Translations under genes and position numbers: made by a program | Shown: positions 8,683 to 17,543 of the stretch, in pieces | Position numbering within the stretch: the first letter of the stretch is position 1 | How the letters are laid out: every line of letters begins with the position of its first letter | Notes under the pieces: generated by a model | What the model saw: the letters and a program-made list of their open reading frames with translations, nothing else | Database searches by the model: none | What the model was told of the DNA's origin: nothing | Origin: Natrinema marinum | GTDB taxonomy: Archaea; Halobacteriota; Halobacteria; Halobacteriales; Natrialbaceae | Assembly (NCBI RefSeq): GCF_024296685.1 | Contig: NZ_CP100763.1 | Coordinates: 2,170,001 to 2,234,000 of the forward strand | Direction: 5' to 3' | DNA length: 64,000 nucleotides

Positions 8683-9075
8683 CTAGACGCGTTCGTCCTC
8701 GAGCCGCCGGCTCACCGCCTGTACCACGTCCGTCGCCCGCTTGACTTCGGCTCCGCTCTCGACGAAGACGAGCGTCCGCGGGGGCGTCGTCGCCTTCGGG
8801 CGCACCCGGAGGTCGACCTCGGCCGCCGCCTCGGCGGCCGCGTCTTGGCCGGCTTCGAACTCGAGGCGGGCGCGGTCCTCCTGGACGAACGCTCGGGCGA
8901 ATCGGTCGTCGTCGCGGGTGATGTCGTAGGCGCGAGCGCCGTCCGTCGTCGGCTCGACATCTCTATCGGCGTTCGTTACCGAAAAGCGCGCGAGTTCGCC
9001 GTCTTCGCGGCCGTCGATCTCGCTCGAGAGGAGTTCGGCGATCCGGCGGCCGTCGGTGATCCGCTCTTCGACCAT
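8683..9075 (-). CDS. Conserved haloarchaeal hypothetical protein
   Basis: The 130-residue soluble acidic protein was not assigned to a named family. Its composition (Glu, Asp and Ala rich, no Cys or His clusters, no hydrophobic segment) and high third-position GC fit a real haloarchaeal cytoplasmic protein. It sits 24 nt downstream of the DUF2240 gene on the same strand, so the two are probably one transcript. The C-terminal stretch TLVFVESGAEVKRATDVV could form a beta-alpha unit. No catalytic motif was found. Confidence 0.6.
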   Translation of the reverse strand: MVEERITDGRRIAELLSSEIDGREDGELARFSVTNADRDVEPTTDGARAYDITRDDDRFARAFVQEDRARLEFEAGQDAAAEAAAEVDLRVRPKATTPPRTLVFVESGAEVKRATDVVQAVSRRLEDERV

Positions 9076-9099
9076 GCGAGTCGGTCGGCCCGCGAGGGA

Positions 9100-9558
9100 T
9101 TAACCGTCTTCGGTGTCGAGGACGGCCTCGCGGGCGACCGGCGCGAGGTCGTCGACCGCGATCCCCTGCCGGCGCGCGTAGACGACCGCGGCGGCCTCGA
9201 TCGTGAGTCCGAGCTCCCCCTGCAAGGCGTTGATCGCGCCGACGGCCTCGTGTTTCTCCATGCCCTCGGCGACCAGCGAGTCGAGGACGCGCTCGAACGC
9301 CGACCGCTCCCGCAGGAGGTCCTCGTCGGGGACGAACTCCTCGGGGACCGTCACCTCGCCGGGGTCGAACGCGACCGCGAGGCCGTCGTCGTCGCGCTCG
9401 AGTAAGCCCTCCCCGGTGGCCACGTCGATCAGTCGCTTGGCCTGATCGGGTGAGAACCAGTCCCGATCGAGCGAGAGGGCGACGACGAACTCGTTTTCCT
9501 TGAGGCGGCGAGTGCCGTTCTGGATGAACGGCGCGGCGACCGCGACGCGAAGGCTCAT
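9100..9558 (-). CDS. DUF2240 family protein
   Basis: This 152-residue archaeal protein begins MSLRVAVAAPF and continues with a helical domain. The repeated pattern of an N-terminal winged-helix-like region (about 20-65) and a helical C-terminal region with AINALQGELGLTIEAAAVVYARRQG matches DUF2240 (COG3612), a family of unknown function widespread in Euryarchaeota. A role in DNA or RNA binding is sometimes suspected because of the helix-turn-helix-like part, but it is unproven. It is followed on the same strand by the hypothetical gene ending at 8683. Confidence 0.75.
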   Translation of the reverse strand: MSLRVAVAAPFIQNGTRRLKENEFVVALSLDRDWFSPDQAKRLIDVATGEGLLERDDDGLAVAFDPGEVTVPEEFVPDEDLLRERSAFERVLDSLVAEGMEKHEAVGAINALQGELGLTIEAAAVVYARRQGIAVDDLAPVAREAVLDTEDG

Positions 9559-9639
9559 CGGAGACGACTCTCTCGAGGCGCGAGAAAACGATGGCGGTTC
9601 CGGGTGGATCGAGCGAAAAAGCGTGGCGGCTACCGGCGA

Positions 9640-10275
9640 TCAGTCGGACGCGCGGCCACCGCCGTTCCGATCCGCGCGGGACGGCGGCGGGAACTCGGTC
9701 GTCGTTGGCTCGGGTGTCTCCGGAAGGACACACCGTTCGGGCTCACGGTTGACGTGGCGGTACTGCTCGGGCGCGTTCGCGAGCGGATGCGCCGGGTTCT
9801 GATCGCTGTCGATGCGGGCGGCTCGAACCTCCTCGAAGCCGCTGAGGCGCGCCTGAATGCCGCGCCAGTGATACCGCGTCGCCGCCGGGATCGAGACCGG
9901 TCGGGGCGATTTGCCGTCCGGGTGCTGGGTCGCGAGGATCGCGTTGTTGACGTTGCTGGCGAGCACGTCGTGGTCGATGAGGACACCGACCGAGGCGTCC
10001 CGCGGCGCTCGAGCCGCGAGGACGTCGAGGCCGAGATGCAGCGCCCGATATTCGGCGACGTTGTTGTCCGGCGGCGCGTCCGCGGTCGCGACGCGTGCGA
10101 CGCGGGTGCCGTCGCGCGTTTCGATGACGGCGCCCAGCCCACCGCCCGAGTCACGGAAGGACCCGTCGGTAGCGACGTAGAAATCACGATGGTGGGTCCG
10201 AGGGGGATGGGCAATGTGAGGGGTGGGCGACTCGTCGAACAGGTCCCGCAGTGCGGGCCGGCCGTGAGCGGCCAT
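9640..10275 (-). CDS. rnhA: Ribonuclease HI, archaeal type 1
   Basis: This 211-residue protein has an RNase H fold: ATDGSF with Asp37, NNVAEYRAL with Glu75, LIDHD with Asp101 and a late DSDQNPAH with Asp157 and His163. Together these give the D-E-D-D metal site. The enzyme cuts RNA in RNA-DNA hybrids. The frame is open upstream to 10332, but the ATG at 10275 is chosen because a TATA-like box at 10301-10308 is centred 29 nt before it. About 45 C-terminal residues rich in Pro, Thr and Arg lie beyond the catalytic core. A perfect 12-bp inverted repeat abuts the promoter. Confidence 0.88.
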   Translation of the reverse strand: MAAHGRPALRDLFDESPTPHIAHPPRTHHRDFYVATDGSFRDSGGGLGAVIETRDGTRVARVATADAPPDNNVAEYRALHLGLDVLAARAPRDASVGVLIDHDVLASNVNNAILATQHPDGKSPRPVSIPAATRYHWRGIQARLSGFEEVRAARIDSDQNPAHPLANAPEQYRHVNREPERCVLPETPEPTTTEFPPPSRADRNGGGRASD

Positions 10276-10300
10276 ACCAGCGTGTAAGCCAGTCACCCAC

Positions 10301-10308
10301 TTAATTAT
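10301..10308 (-). promoter_or_regulatory. TATA-like box for rnhA
   Basis: The reverse strand reads ATAATTAA here, centred about 29 nt before the ATG at 10275. It selects the internal start codon over the upstream frame opening and implies a leaderless message. Confidence 0.65.
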
Positions 10309-10309
10309 G

Positions 10310-10348
10310 TCGCCCGTGATAACAAATGACAATGTATATCACGGGCGA
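10310..10348. repeat. Perfect 12-bp inverted repeat next to the rnhA promoter (candidate operator)
   Basis: TCGCCCGTGATA (10310-10321) and TATCACGGGCGA (10337-10348) are exact reverse complements separated by 15 nt. The left arm begins one base beyond the rnhA TATA box, at the position of the TFB-recognition element, so a bound protein would directly affect promoter use. It also lies upstream of the divergent HTH gene that starts at 10551. Confidence 0.7.
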
Positions 10349-10550
10349 TGACCGAGCGACGCAATATACTTCTATACTCGTTCTCGAGAAATAAATAGTC
10401 AATAGAACTGACCGAATACGCACGGGTGCGCCCCAGAAAGCCCCGAAGTACGGAATTCGGCGGATTCAGTACGCGCGGATTACGACCGATCGATCGGGAC
10501 CCAATTTGTGTTGGCAGTAGGTGTAATACCACTGGGTGCTTGGGAGATGT

Positions 10551-10916
10551 ATGAACCAGACGAACGCCAGTCGGATGGAAGTAGCCTGTTCCCTGCTCTC
10601 GGAACCCGAACGGCGGTTCCTGCTCTACGAGTTGGCGACCGACCGGACAGCGAACATAGAGGACCTCGTGAGCCAGATCGCGGCCTGGGAACTCGACGCC
10701 CGCATCGCCGGGATCGACAAAGAAACCCGACAGCAGGTGTACGTCTCGCTGGTCCACAACCACCTGCCTCGACTGGCCGATTACGATATCATCGAGTACG
10801 ACCTGCGCAGCGGCGATATCGTCCTCGAGGAGGGGTTCGACGACATCAAGCCCTTGCTCGAGCAGTTCCGACAGACCGAAGAAGAGCCAGAACTCCGCGA
10901 GCGGGCGCCGCTCTGA
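10551..10916 (+). CDS. Winged-helix protein of the DUF7344 type
   Basis: This 121-residue protein has a helix-turn-helix-like core. ACSLLSEPERRFLLYELA resembles the first helices of haloarchaeal DUF7344 regulators, and VYVSLVHNHLPRLADYDIIEYD resembles the recognition helix plus wing. These proteins are presumed DNA-binding regulators, mostly uncharacterised. The ATG at 10551 is preferred over a GTG fifteen bases upstream because it places MNQTNAS at the N-terminus. It is divergent from rnhA, with the 12-bp inverted repeat in between. Three relatives of the same type occur within this window or next to HalOD1 genes. Confidence 0.72.
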   Translation: MNQTNASRMEVACSLLSEPERRFLLYELATDRTANIEDLVSQIAAWELDARIAGIDKETRQQVYVSLVHNHLPRLADYDIIEYDLRSGDIVLEEGFDDIKPLLEQFRQTEEEPELRERAPL

Positions 10917-11151
10917 GACGAGTTACCGACCGGCGGTCGAGCGCCATTTCTCCATCCCGTTGCATTCGGCGGGTACGGACCCGCCGAATACGTCTATTGT
11001 CGAGTCAGATAGGGAGTCCCTGCCAGAGCGGTCCTCGAACGCCGTTGGCACGGCCCTCGTAATCGCTGCTTATCGTGCGTTACGGTCCGTCGGACAGTGA
11101 GCGTCGAGCCTGCTGCCGACCGATCCCGCGCTCATCGCGAACGGCTTCCGC

Positions 11152-11427
11152 CTATCGGCGATGTGCGTGGCCGACGTACAGTGCGAGGAAGTGGCCGGCG
11201 AGCAACGCGAGGAAGAGGAGCCCGTCGAGCGACGAAGACAGGCCGGTCACGAGCAACGGGACGTACAGGATCGGCATGGCGATCGCCGCCCAGAATCCGA
11301 CCGCGCGAATCGGGGTGGCGAACCCCGGCGCTGCTCGCTCGAGGCGGCCGCGCTGGTCGTCGCGGCGTTCGCTCGGCGTGTTCGAACCGGTCGACCGCTG
11401 ATCGGAGAGAGAGGGTGGACTCGCCAT
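11152..11427 (-). CDS. Small two-helix membrane protein
   Basis: This 91-residue predicted membrane protein starts at ATG 11427. The N-terminal 40 residues are polar and basic. Two hydrophobic helices follow at about 45-63 (GFWAAIAMPILYVPLLV) and 68-86, ending HAHRR. The frame is open further upstream, but that part is Arg- and Pro-rich and unconvincing. No family was recognised. The composition fits a haloarchaeal gene, but its short length leaves some doubt. Confidence 0.5.
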   Translation of the reverse strand: MASPPSLSDQRSTGSNTPSERRDDQRGRLERAAPGFATPIRAVGFWAAIAMPILYVPLLVTGLSSSLDGLLFLALLAGHFLALYVGHAHRR

Positions 11428-11591
11428 CGGAGGTGCTGCTGGTAGTTTCGTTGGTGACGAGACCCCAAATACCGGCCTAACCGTTTCGACCGGTTCGAGC
11501 GGATTCAGCCGAATCCGGGCGGTCTGAACGCGTCGTTTACGACGAAAAGGTAGGTTGGACGCGGGCCGCCCGAGCGGTAGCCACAGCCGAA

Positions 11592-12353
11592 TCACTCCTC
11601 CCGGCCGTCGGGACCGGACGCGAGATCGAACACGCCGTCGGGGTCGCCGGCGGGCGACTCGAGAACGACGGTCTCCCCGGCGGTCATCGAGTCGCCGACG
11701 TCGACCGCGACGTCCGCGAGGTCGACCGCGGGCGGAAAGAGGAGGTCGACGCGGCTGCCGAAGGCGATGTGGCCGATCCGGTCGCCGCGCTCGACGGCAT
11801 CGTCTCGCTCGAGGTAGGGGTGGATGCGGCGGGCGAACGCGCCGGCGATCAGCGTCACCTCGGCGTCGCCGACCGACTCCGCGGGCGGCGTCGACGCATC
11901 GTCCGCGACCGATTCGCCGCCGTCATCGGCGATCGTCTCGTCCCGTTCGTCGCCCGCGGCGGGCAGGTTCGGGGAGTCGGTCTCGAGGCGGACGTGGACC
12001 CGCTCGTTGCGGTCGGACTCCTTCGAGAAGGCGGGGCGGTTCGCGCCGGGGACGTGCTCGACTTCGGTGACGCGGCCGGCGAAGGGGGCGCGGACGACGT
12101 GGACGTGCCAGACGTTCATGAAAACGCCCAACCGAACCCGGTCGCCCTCCTCGCGGAGGACGGAGACGGTCCCGTCGGCGGGCGAGACGACGCCCGTCGG
12201 GGGCGGAGTGCGATCAGGGTCGCGGAAGAACGCGAGGGTGCCGACGCCGACCGCGAGCGCGACGAGACTCGCGGTGACGCTGATGATGAAGGCAAACGGG
12301 GCGGCGAGCAGGGGAAGGATGGCGTACTTCCAGGCCCCGGGTGCGAATTTCAT
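11592..12353 (-). CDS. Phosphatidylserine (archaetidylserine) decarboxylase-type protein
   Basis: This 253-residue protein has two N-terminal hydrophobic segments (about 10-42), then FFRDPDR, SPADGTV and a VFMNVWHVHVVRAPFAG block, all typical of short archaeal-type phosphatidylserine decarboxylases. The self-cleavage site is the Gly-Ser of HIAFGSRVDLLFP, where Ser becomes the pyruvoyl cofactor. The reaction converts archaetidylserine to archaetidylethanolamine at the membrane. A low-complexity acidic insertion of about 45 residues (around 125-165) sits between the core blocks. No archaetidylserine synthase gene is next to it. Confidence 0.88.
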   Translation of the reverse strand: MKFAPGAWKYAILPLLAAPFAFIISVTASLVALAVGVGTLAFFRDPDRTPPPTGVVSPADGTVSVLREEGDRVRLGVFMNVWHVHVVRAPFAGRVTEVEHVPGANRPAFSKESDRNERVHVRLETDSPNLPAAGDERDETIADDGGESVADDASTPPAESVGDAEVTLIAGAFARRIHPYLERDDAVERGDRIGHIAFGSRVDLLFPPAVDLADVAVDVGDSMTAGETVVLESPAGDPDGVFDLASGPDGREE

Positions 12354-12741
12354 GGACGAACTGACGACACCGCGTCGTATGGCCGTTACGGATCGCTGGC
12401 CGGGAAACAGACGCGTTCGCGCGACTTACCGTCCCGGTTTCGACGGCGGTACGGTCGCGCGTGGCCGCACGCATCGGTTCTCGGTACGGGACGATCGCCG
12501 TCGATAGCTGGCGAACTCGAGTGCGGTAGGGGCACCGCACACCGCGGTTGCTCGGCTGCAACGTGGATAGTCGGTGCGTATTCGACACCGACGCCGAGCG
12601 CCCGCGGCAATTCGGCAATGCGACCGCTATCGCGGTGACCGCGCTGTCTCGAGGGAGTTTCGCTCGGTCTATCGACGGAAATTCCCCGTTGACAATCGAG
12701 AATAACAATACGGCCCTCCGTCGGGGAGGCGGTCGTCAGCG
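12354..12741. other. 388-bp intergenic region between divergent genes
   Basis: No convincing gene was found on either strand. It holds the promoters of the decarboxylase gene (leftward) and the deacetylase gene (rightward). GAATAACAATAC near 12700-12711 is a TATA candidate for the latter. Confidence 0.5.
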
Positions 12742-13938
12742 ATGAAACGACGAACGTATCTCAGCGCAGCGCTGGTGGCCACGCTGGCCGGTTGCTCCAG
12801 CACGGAAGAGTCGGGCGACGGCCCGGACGGGAGACGGGCGGACTCGAGCGGCGGCGAGCCGTTCGACGACTTCGAAACGCTCGAGGCCTGGACCGCGCCC
12901 CTCGGGACGCTCACGGCGGACGCGGATCGAGCCGTCACCGGCTCGCAGTCCGCGAAACTCGAGTCGGGCGAGGACGATCAGGTCAGGATCGTCCGGGAAC
13001 TCTCCGAGCCGCATGATCTCTCTGGACTCCGGCCGAGCCTGGCGGTCACGACGGACCACGAAGCCGATATGGTCGTGCAACTGCTCGACGGCGACGGAAA
13101 CCGGCTGGTCTTCAGGCAGCGCGCTCACAGCGACACGCCGCTCGTCCGGCACAATTTCGGCGTCGCGACCGTCGACGGCGAGCCGGACCTAAGCGCCGTC
13201 CGCGAGGTCCAGATCCTCCGCTGGACGGGCGACGACGACAAGGGCGCAGTGTGGATCGACGATCTCCGATTCGTCCCCGCGCCGGACACGGGGAAGGTCG
13301 TCTTCCAGTTCGACGGCGGCTACGAGACGGACTACACGGGCGCGCTACCGGTCTTATCTGAGCACGGCTATCCCGCCGTCTCCTTTGTCACCCCGAGTCG
13401 GATCCGCGAGGACCGCCGCGCCGAGGGAGACCACCTGCTCCGCGACCACCTCGACGAACTCGCCGACGCCGGCTGGACGATCGGGAGCCATTCGATGCAC
13501 GGCCTCGCGCTCTCGGGGTCGGCGGAGTACGATCCCGAGGCGGAGGTCGCCGACGCCAAGGCGTGGCTCGAGGACGAGGGCTTCGAAGACGGTTCCCAGT
13601 ACTTTTCCTACCCACAGGGGCGGTACGACGGAGATGCACTCGAGGCTGTTGCGAACAACCACGACCTCGCCTTCGCCGGGCGCTATCCATCGCAGGGCGT
13701 CGCCACGAACCCGCACCTCTGTACGCGGATCTCCGGCCCGGACGCCGCTACAGCGCGATCGGCGCTCGAACTCACCGCGCAGATGGGTGGCATCACGTCG
13801 CTCGCGTTCGGCCAACTCGACGAGACGTCCGTGTCGGTCCTCGAGGAGGCCGCCGGATACGCCAGCGAACTCGAGTCCGCCGGGAATCTCGAAGTCATCG
13901 GGCCGGGAGACGTGGCGGAGTCGTTCGTTCGGGACTGA
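12742..13938 (+). CDS. Lipoprotein with polysaccharide deacetylase (NodB-like) domain
   Basis: This 398-residue protein has a signal MKRRTYLSAALVATLAGC with a lipobox Cys at residue 18, so it is predicted to be lipid-anchored outside the cell. Residues 30-175 form a beta-rich domain that could bind sugar, and the NodB-like deacetylase domain spans about 185-330. The usual TFDDG metal motif reads QFDGGYETD, and the His motif reads GSHSMHG, so the metal site departs from the standard D-D and H-x3-5-H pattern. GSQYFSYPQGRYD is a normal deacetylase block. The likely target is surface polysaccharide or N-glycan, but activity is uncertain. Confidence 0.82.
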   Translation: MKRRTYLSAALVATLAGCSSTEESGDGPDGRRADSSGGEPFDDFETLEAWTAPLGTLTADADRAVTGSQSAKLESGEDDQVRIVRELSEPHDLSGLRPSLAVTTDHEADMVVQLLDGDGNRLVFRQRAHSDTPLVRHNFGVATVDGEPDLSAVREVQILRWTGDDDKGAVWIDDLRFVPAPDTGKVVFQFDGGYETDYTGALPVLSEHGYPAVSFVTPSRIREDRRAEGDHLLRDHLDELADAGWTIGSHSMHGLALSGSAEYDPEAEVADAKAWLEDEGFEDGSQYFSYPQGRYDGDALEAVANNHDLAFAGRYPSQGVATNPHLCTRISGPDAATARSALELTAQMGGITSLAFGQLDETSVSVLEEAAGYASELESAGNLEVIGPGDVAESFVRD

Positions 13939-14030
13939 TCGCCTTCGTTCGCGAACGATCTCACGCGGTCCGGCAACACCCGTCGGCGTTGCTATCGCCG
14001 GTGCGGTCGCGACGTGGCGGCGACCGTCGG

Positions 14031-16871
14031 TCAGTCCCAGAACGCCTGCGTTCGGGCGTACTCGCGCTCCTTCGAGAGGATGTCACGGTAGAACTCGGCC
14101 TCGTCCTCGCGGAGTTTGTTGATGATCTGGGCGGCGTTGTGCGGGCCGACGCCGCGGGCGGCCATCGCGATCACGGCCCGCTTCCCGTGGCTCTGGACGA
14201 GACTCGCCGCTCGAAACGCGCGCTCGGTCATCTGGCGTTGCTCGTCGTCTTTCTCCTCGGCGCGGACCGCCTGCACCACCTCGTCGGCCCACGGGTTCAG
14301 CGAGGCGATCCGGGTCGAACCGCATTCGGGACACTCGGGCTGGTCGGCGACCCGCTTGACCTTCGTCGTCACTTTCCACTCCTTGCAGTGGGTACACAGC
14401 AGGATGACCCGGTCGTCCTGAATCCGCTCTTTGACCGTCTCGATGACGCTCGCGTCGGCGTTTTCGGGCGCGAGCAGTTCCTTGCCGCCAGACGAGCGAC
14501 CGCCCTGTCCGACCGGGGTCCGGCCGCGGTGGGTCACCAACTCGAGGTCGCCCGACTGGATCCCCTCGAGCACGGCGCTCGCGCGCTCGACATCGAGATC
14601 CTCGTGGAACACCTCTCGGATCGCCTCCTCGTACATCGGCGTGTCCTCGAGCGCCGCCAGTAAGCGGTCGTTCGAGATGCGGCCCGATCCGTTCGCCTGC
14701 CAGCGCTTCAACGCGCCGAACTTCGCCGAGACCTGCGCGAGCCGGAATGCGAGCGCGTCGGAGTTTTTGAGCCCGAGTTCGACGATCGCCTCGACGTGGC
14801 CGGGGTCGGTCTCCTCGAGCACCTCGAGCACCTCGCTGGTGGCGATCGAGGTGGGCACCTCGAGTTCGATCCGGTACGGGTCGGTCTCGAGGCCGACCGA
14901 GGAGCCCGCGCGCTGGCCCAACAGTGCGGAGAGTATCCGACCGAGCGTCTCGTTGGCCGTGTGACCGAACGGGGCGTTGAGCACGATCGTCCGGCCCTGT
15001 CGCTCGAGGACCAGTCGCTCCGCCGTCGGCATCGGCGACTCGCTCTCGACCTGGCGCTCGAGTTGGCCGCAGGCCTCGGTCAGCGTGTACTCGTCGGCCG
15101 GGTAGCGGCCGGCGAGTTCGCGGCCGACGGCGGCGGCGTCGGCTCCGGCCTCGAGTTGGGGTTGCGCAACGGCGCGGATCTCGCCGACTTCGCCGGCGAC
15201 CGCGGCGGGGACGGGGATCTCCTGGCCGATCCAGGAGGGCACCTCGCCGGCGGGATCTTCGATCGGACTGACCTTGACCCGTCCCTCCTCGTCGTCGATC
15301 TCGGCGATGCGCCACATCTCGCCGCGCTGGATGAACACCTCGCCGGGCTGGGCGAAGTTGACAACGAACCGCTCGTCTAGGGTCCCGATCTGACCACCAG
15401 AAGCGATGTCGTGGACCTCGTAGGTCTCCTCGTCGGGGATCATCGAGAGGTTCGCGTAGACGTACTGCCAGGTCCCGCCCGTCGTCTCGATGCGGTCTTC
15501 GCCCTCGTCGAACCAGAGGATTCGATTGCGGTGGAGTTCGGAGACGATCTCGCGGATCGTCTCCTCGGGCACGTGTCGGAACGGATAGGCGCGCGTAACG
15601 GTCTCGACGGCGTCGTCGACGGAGGTATTGCCGCGGCTCTGGACGATCGCCGGCAACTGGTTCGCGACCACGTCCAGACTGCCCTCGTGGATCGCCGCCG
15701 GCTCGACCTCGCCGTCGCGGGCCCGCCGGGCGATCGACAACGCCTCGAACGTGTCGTCCGGCCGGGTCGTGACGATCGTCCCCCTCGAGACCTCGTCTTG
15801 CCGGTGGCCCGCGCGGCCGATCCGCTGGAGCAGTCGCGTGACCTGCCGCGGGCTCTTGTACTGGATCACGTGATCGACCTGGCCCACGTCGATCCCGAGT
15901 TCCATCGACGAGGTACAGAGCAGCCCGTCTAGCTCGCCGGCCTTGAACCGGTCCTCCACGTCGATCCGCGCCTCCTTCGAGAGCGAGCCGTGGTGGACCC
16001 CGATCGGGAGCTCGAGTTCCTTGAACCGCGAGCCCAGCGCCTCGGCGGTCTGGCGCGTGTTAACAAATATGAGCGTCGACTCGTTCTCGGCGACCAGATC
16101 GCGGATCAGCCGGACGTGGCTGGCCGTGTCGGGCTCGGTCATCAGCTCGCCGGCCAGCCGCTCGTCCGCTTCGGTCACCTCGGGCTCGCAGACCGCTACA
16201 TCGACGTTGCTCCCAACGTCGATCTCGCGGATCTCACAGGGCCGCCCGCCGGTGAGGAACTTCCCCACCTCGCCGGGATCGCCGACGGTCGCCGAGAGCC
16301 CGATCCGCTGGAACGGCCCCGCGAGGTCCCGCAGGCGCTCGAGACCGATCGCCAACTGCGCGCCCCGCTTCGAGGCGGCAAGTTCGTGAACCTCGTCAAT
16401 TACGACGTGGGAGACGTCTTCGAGCGCCTCCCGGAGTCGCTCTCCGGTCAACATCGCCTGCACGGTCTCCGGCGTCGTGATCAGGACGTCCGGCGGGTTC
16501 TCGGCCTGCTTCCCCCGCTGGTACTGCGTCGTGTCGCCGTGGCGAACGTCGACTGCGAGATTCAGGTAGTCGCCCCACCACTCGAGGCGCTCACGCATGT
16601 CGCGGTTGAGCGCCCGCAGCGGCGTGATGTAGAGCACGCCGAACCCCTCTGGCGGCCCAGCGTCTGCGACGAGGTGGTCGAAGACGGGCAACATCGCCGT
16701 CTCGGTCTTGCCGCTCCCGGTGGGCGCGATCACGAGCGTGTTTTCGCCGGCAGACAGCGGCGGAATCGCCAGTCGCTGCGGTGCCGTCGGCGTCGAAAAG
16801 CCGCGTTCGGAGAGCGCCCCGCGAACCGTCGCTCCGAGGTGCGTAAACGCCGCGACGTCCCCGTCAGTCAT
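14031..16871 (-). CDS. lhr: Lhr-type DEAD/DEAH ATP-dependent helicase
   Basis: This 946-residue superfamily 2 helicase has Walker A APTGSGKT (residues 49-56), DEVH at 160-163, a SAT motif III in LSATVGD, and second RecA-domain motifs including IQYKSPRQVTRLLQRIGRAGH. The remainder matches the Lhr core: winged helix and Lhr C-terminal region. A four-Cys zinc-binding element (CTHC then CPEC) lies near residue 820, followed by a helical tail. Archaeal Lhr proteins unwind DNA and RNA-DNA hybrids with 3'-5' polarity and act in genome maintenance. The small membrane-protein gene at 16935-17438 lies just upstream on the same strand. Confidence 0.93.
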   Translation of the reverse strand: MTDGDVAAFTHLGATVRGALSERGFSTPTAPQRLAIPPLSAGENTLVIAPTGSGKTETAMLPVFDHLVADAGPPEGFGVLYITPLRALNRDMRERLEWWGDYLNLAVDVRHGDTTQYQRGKQAENPPDVLITTPETVQAMLTGERLREALEDVSHVVIDEVHELAASKRGAQLAIGLERLRDLAGPFQRIGLSATVGDPGEVGKFLTGGRPCEIREIDVGSNVDVAVCEPEVTEADERLAGELMTEPDTASHVRLIRDLVAENESTLIFVNTRQTAEALGSRFKELELPIGVHHGSLSKEARIDVEDRFKAGELDGLLCTSSMELGIDVGQVDHVIQYKSPRQVTRLLQRIGRAGHRQDEVSRGTIVTTRPDDTFEALSIARRARDGEVEPAAIHEGSLDVVANQLPAIVQSRGNTSVDDAVETVTRAYPFRHVPEETIREIVSELHRNRILWFDEGEDRIETTGGTWQYVYANLSMIPDEETYEVHDIASGGQIGTLDERFVVNFAQPGEVFIQRGEMWRIAEIDDEEGRVKVSPIEDPAGEVPSWIGQEIPVPAAVAGEVGEIRAVAQPQLEAGADAAAVGRELAGRYPADEYTLTEACGQLERQVESESPMPTAERLVLERQGRTIVLNAPFGHTANETLGRILSALLGQRAGSSVGLETDPYRIELEVPTSIATSEVLEVLEETDPGHVEAIVELGLKNSDALAFRLAQVSAKFGALKRWQANGSGRISNDRLLAALEDTPMYEEAIREVFHEDLDVERASAVLEGIQSGDLELVTHRGRTPVGQGGRSSGGKELLAPENADASVIETVKERIQDDRVILLCTHCKEWKVTTKVKRVADQPECPECGSTRIASLNPWADEVVQAVRAEEKDDEQRQMTERAFRAASLVQSHGKRAVIAMAARGVGPHNAAQIINKLREDEAEFYRDILSKEREYARTQAFWD

Positions 16872-16934
16872 CGAAATACGGTAGGGCCGAGCGGCGGATA
16901 AGAGCCACGTTTCCGGCGGCCTCGAAGGTCGAAC

Positions 16935-17438
16935 CTACTCCTCGGACGCCGCGGATTCCTCGTCGCCTTCGTCCTCGGATTCCGCCTCGAGTTCGTCCTC
17001 GACCAGTTCGTCCGCGATCTCCTCGTCGACCGCCATCTCGCCGGGCTCGGCCGGGTCGGCGCTGGCGTCCGCGTCCGCGCGCTCGTCGGCGAACGCTGCG
17101 TTCGTTTCCGTCTCGTCGACCGTGTCGCTGCCCTCGTCCGCAGTGGACGCCTCCGTTTCGGACTCGTCGCCCGGCTCCCCGATCGGGATCGTCGCGACGG
17201 GCTCGGAGAGTTCGTCGGGGACGGCCTCGGCCGCTCGCTCCTGAAATTCGTCGACCGATCGAATGCCGTCGCCGTCCCCGCTCGAGCTACGAATTCGCCT
17301 GGCGGCGTAGGCGAGCGCGAGGACGCCGCCGGCGACGAGCGCGTATCTGGCGAGTCGACCACCGAACGAAGTGTCGGCCGTCGATTCCGTACTGGACGAC
17401 GATTCCGCGCGATCGCTGGCGGGCGTTCGAATTCGCAT
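16935..17438 (-). CDS. Single-pass membrane protein with long acidic tail
   Basis: The function is unknown. From ATG 17438 the product is 167 residues: a Ser/Thr-rich N-terminus, one transmembrane helix at about 31-48 (ARYALVAGGVLALAYAARR), then about 115 residues dominated by Glu, Asp and Ala with no globular motif. Such acidic tails are common in haloarchaeal proteins. A second ATG directly before (17441) is an equal alternative start. It lies 63 nt upstream of lhr on the same strand and may share its transcript. Confidence 0.6.
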   Translation of the reverse strand: MRIRTPASDRAESSSSTESTADTSFGGRLARYALVAGGVLALAYAARRIRSSSGDGDGIRSVDEFQERAAEAVPDELSEPVATIPIGEPGDESETEASTADEGSDTVDETETNAAFADERADADASADPAEPGEMAVDEEIADELVEDELEAESEDEGDEESAASEE

Positions 17439-17543
17439 CATGGGACGTACGGCCTCCCCCGGCAAGTGGGTTCGGGGTGTTCGAGCCGGGAACGGACAGT
17501 GTGGAGAGCGGGACACCGCTGTGGACGGCGGGCGCGGCGACAC

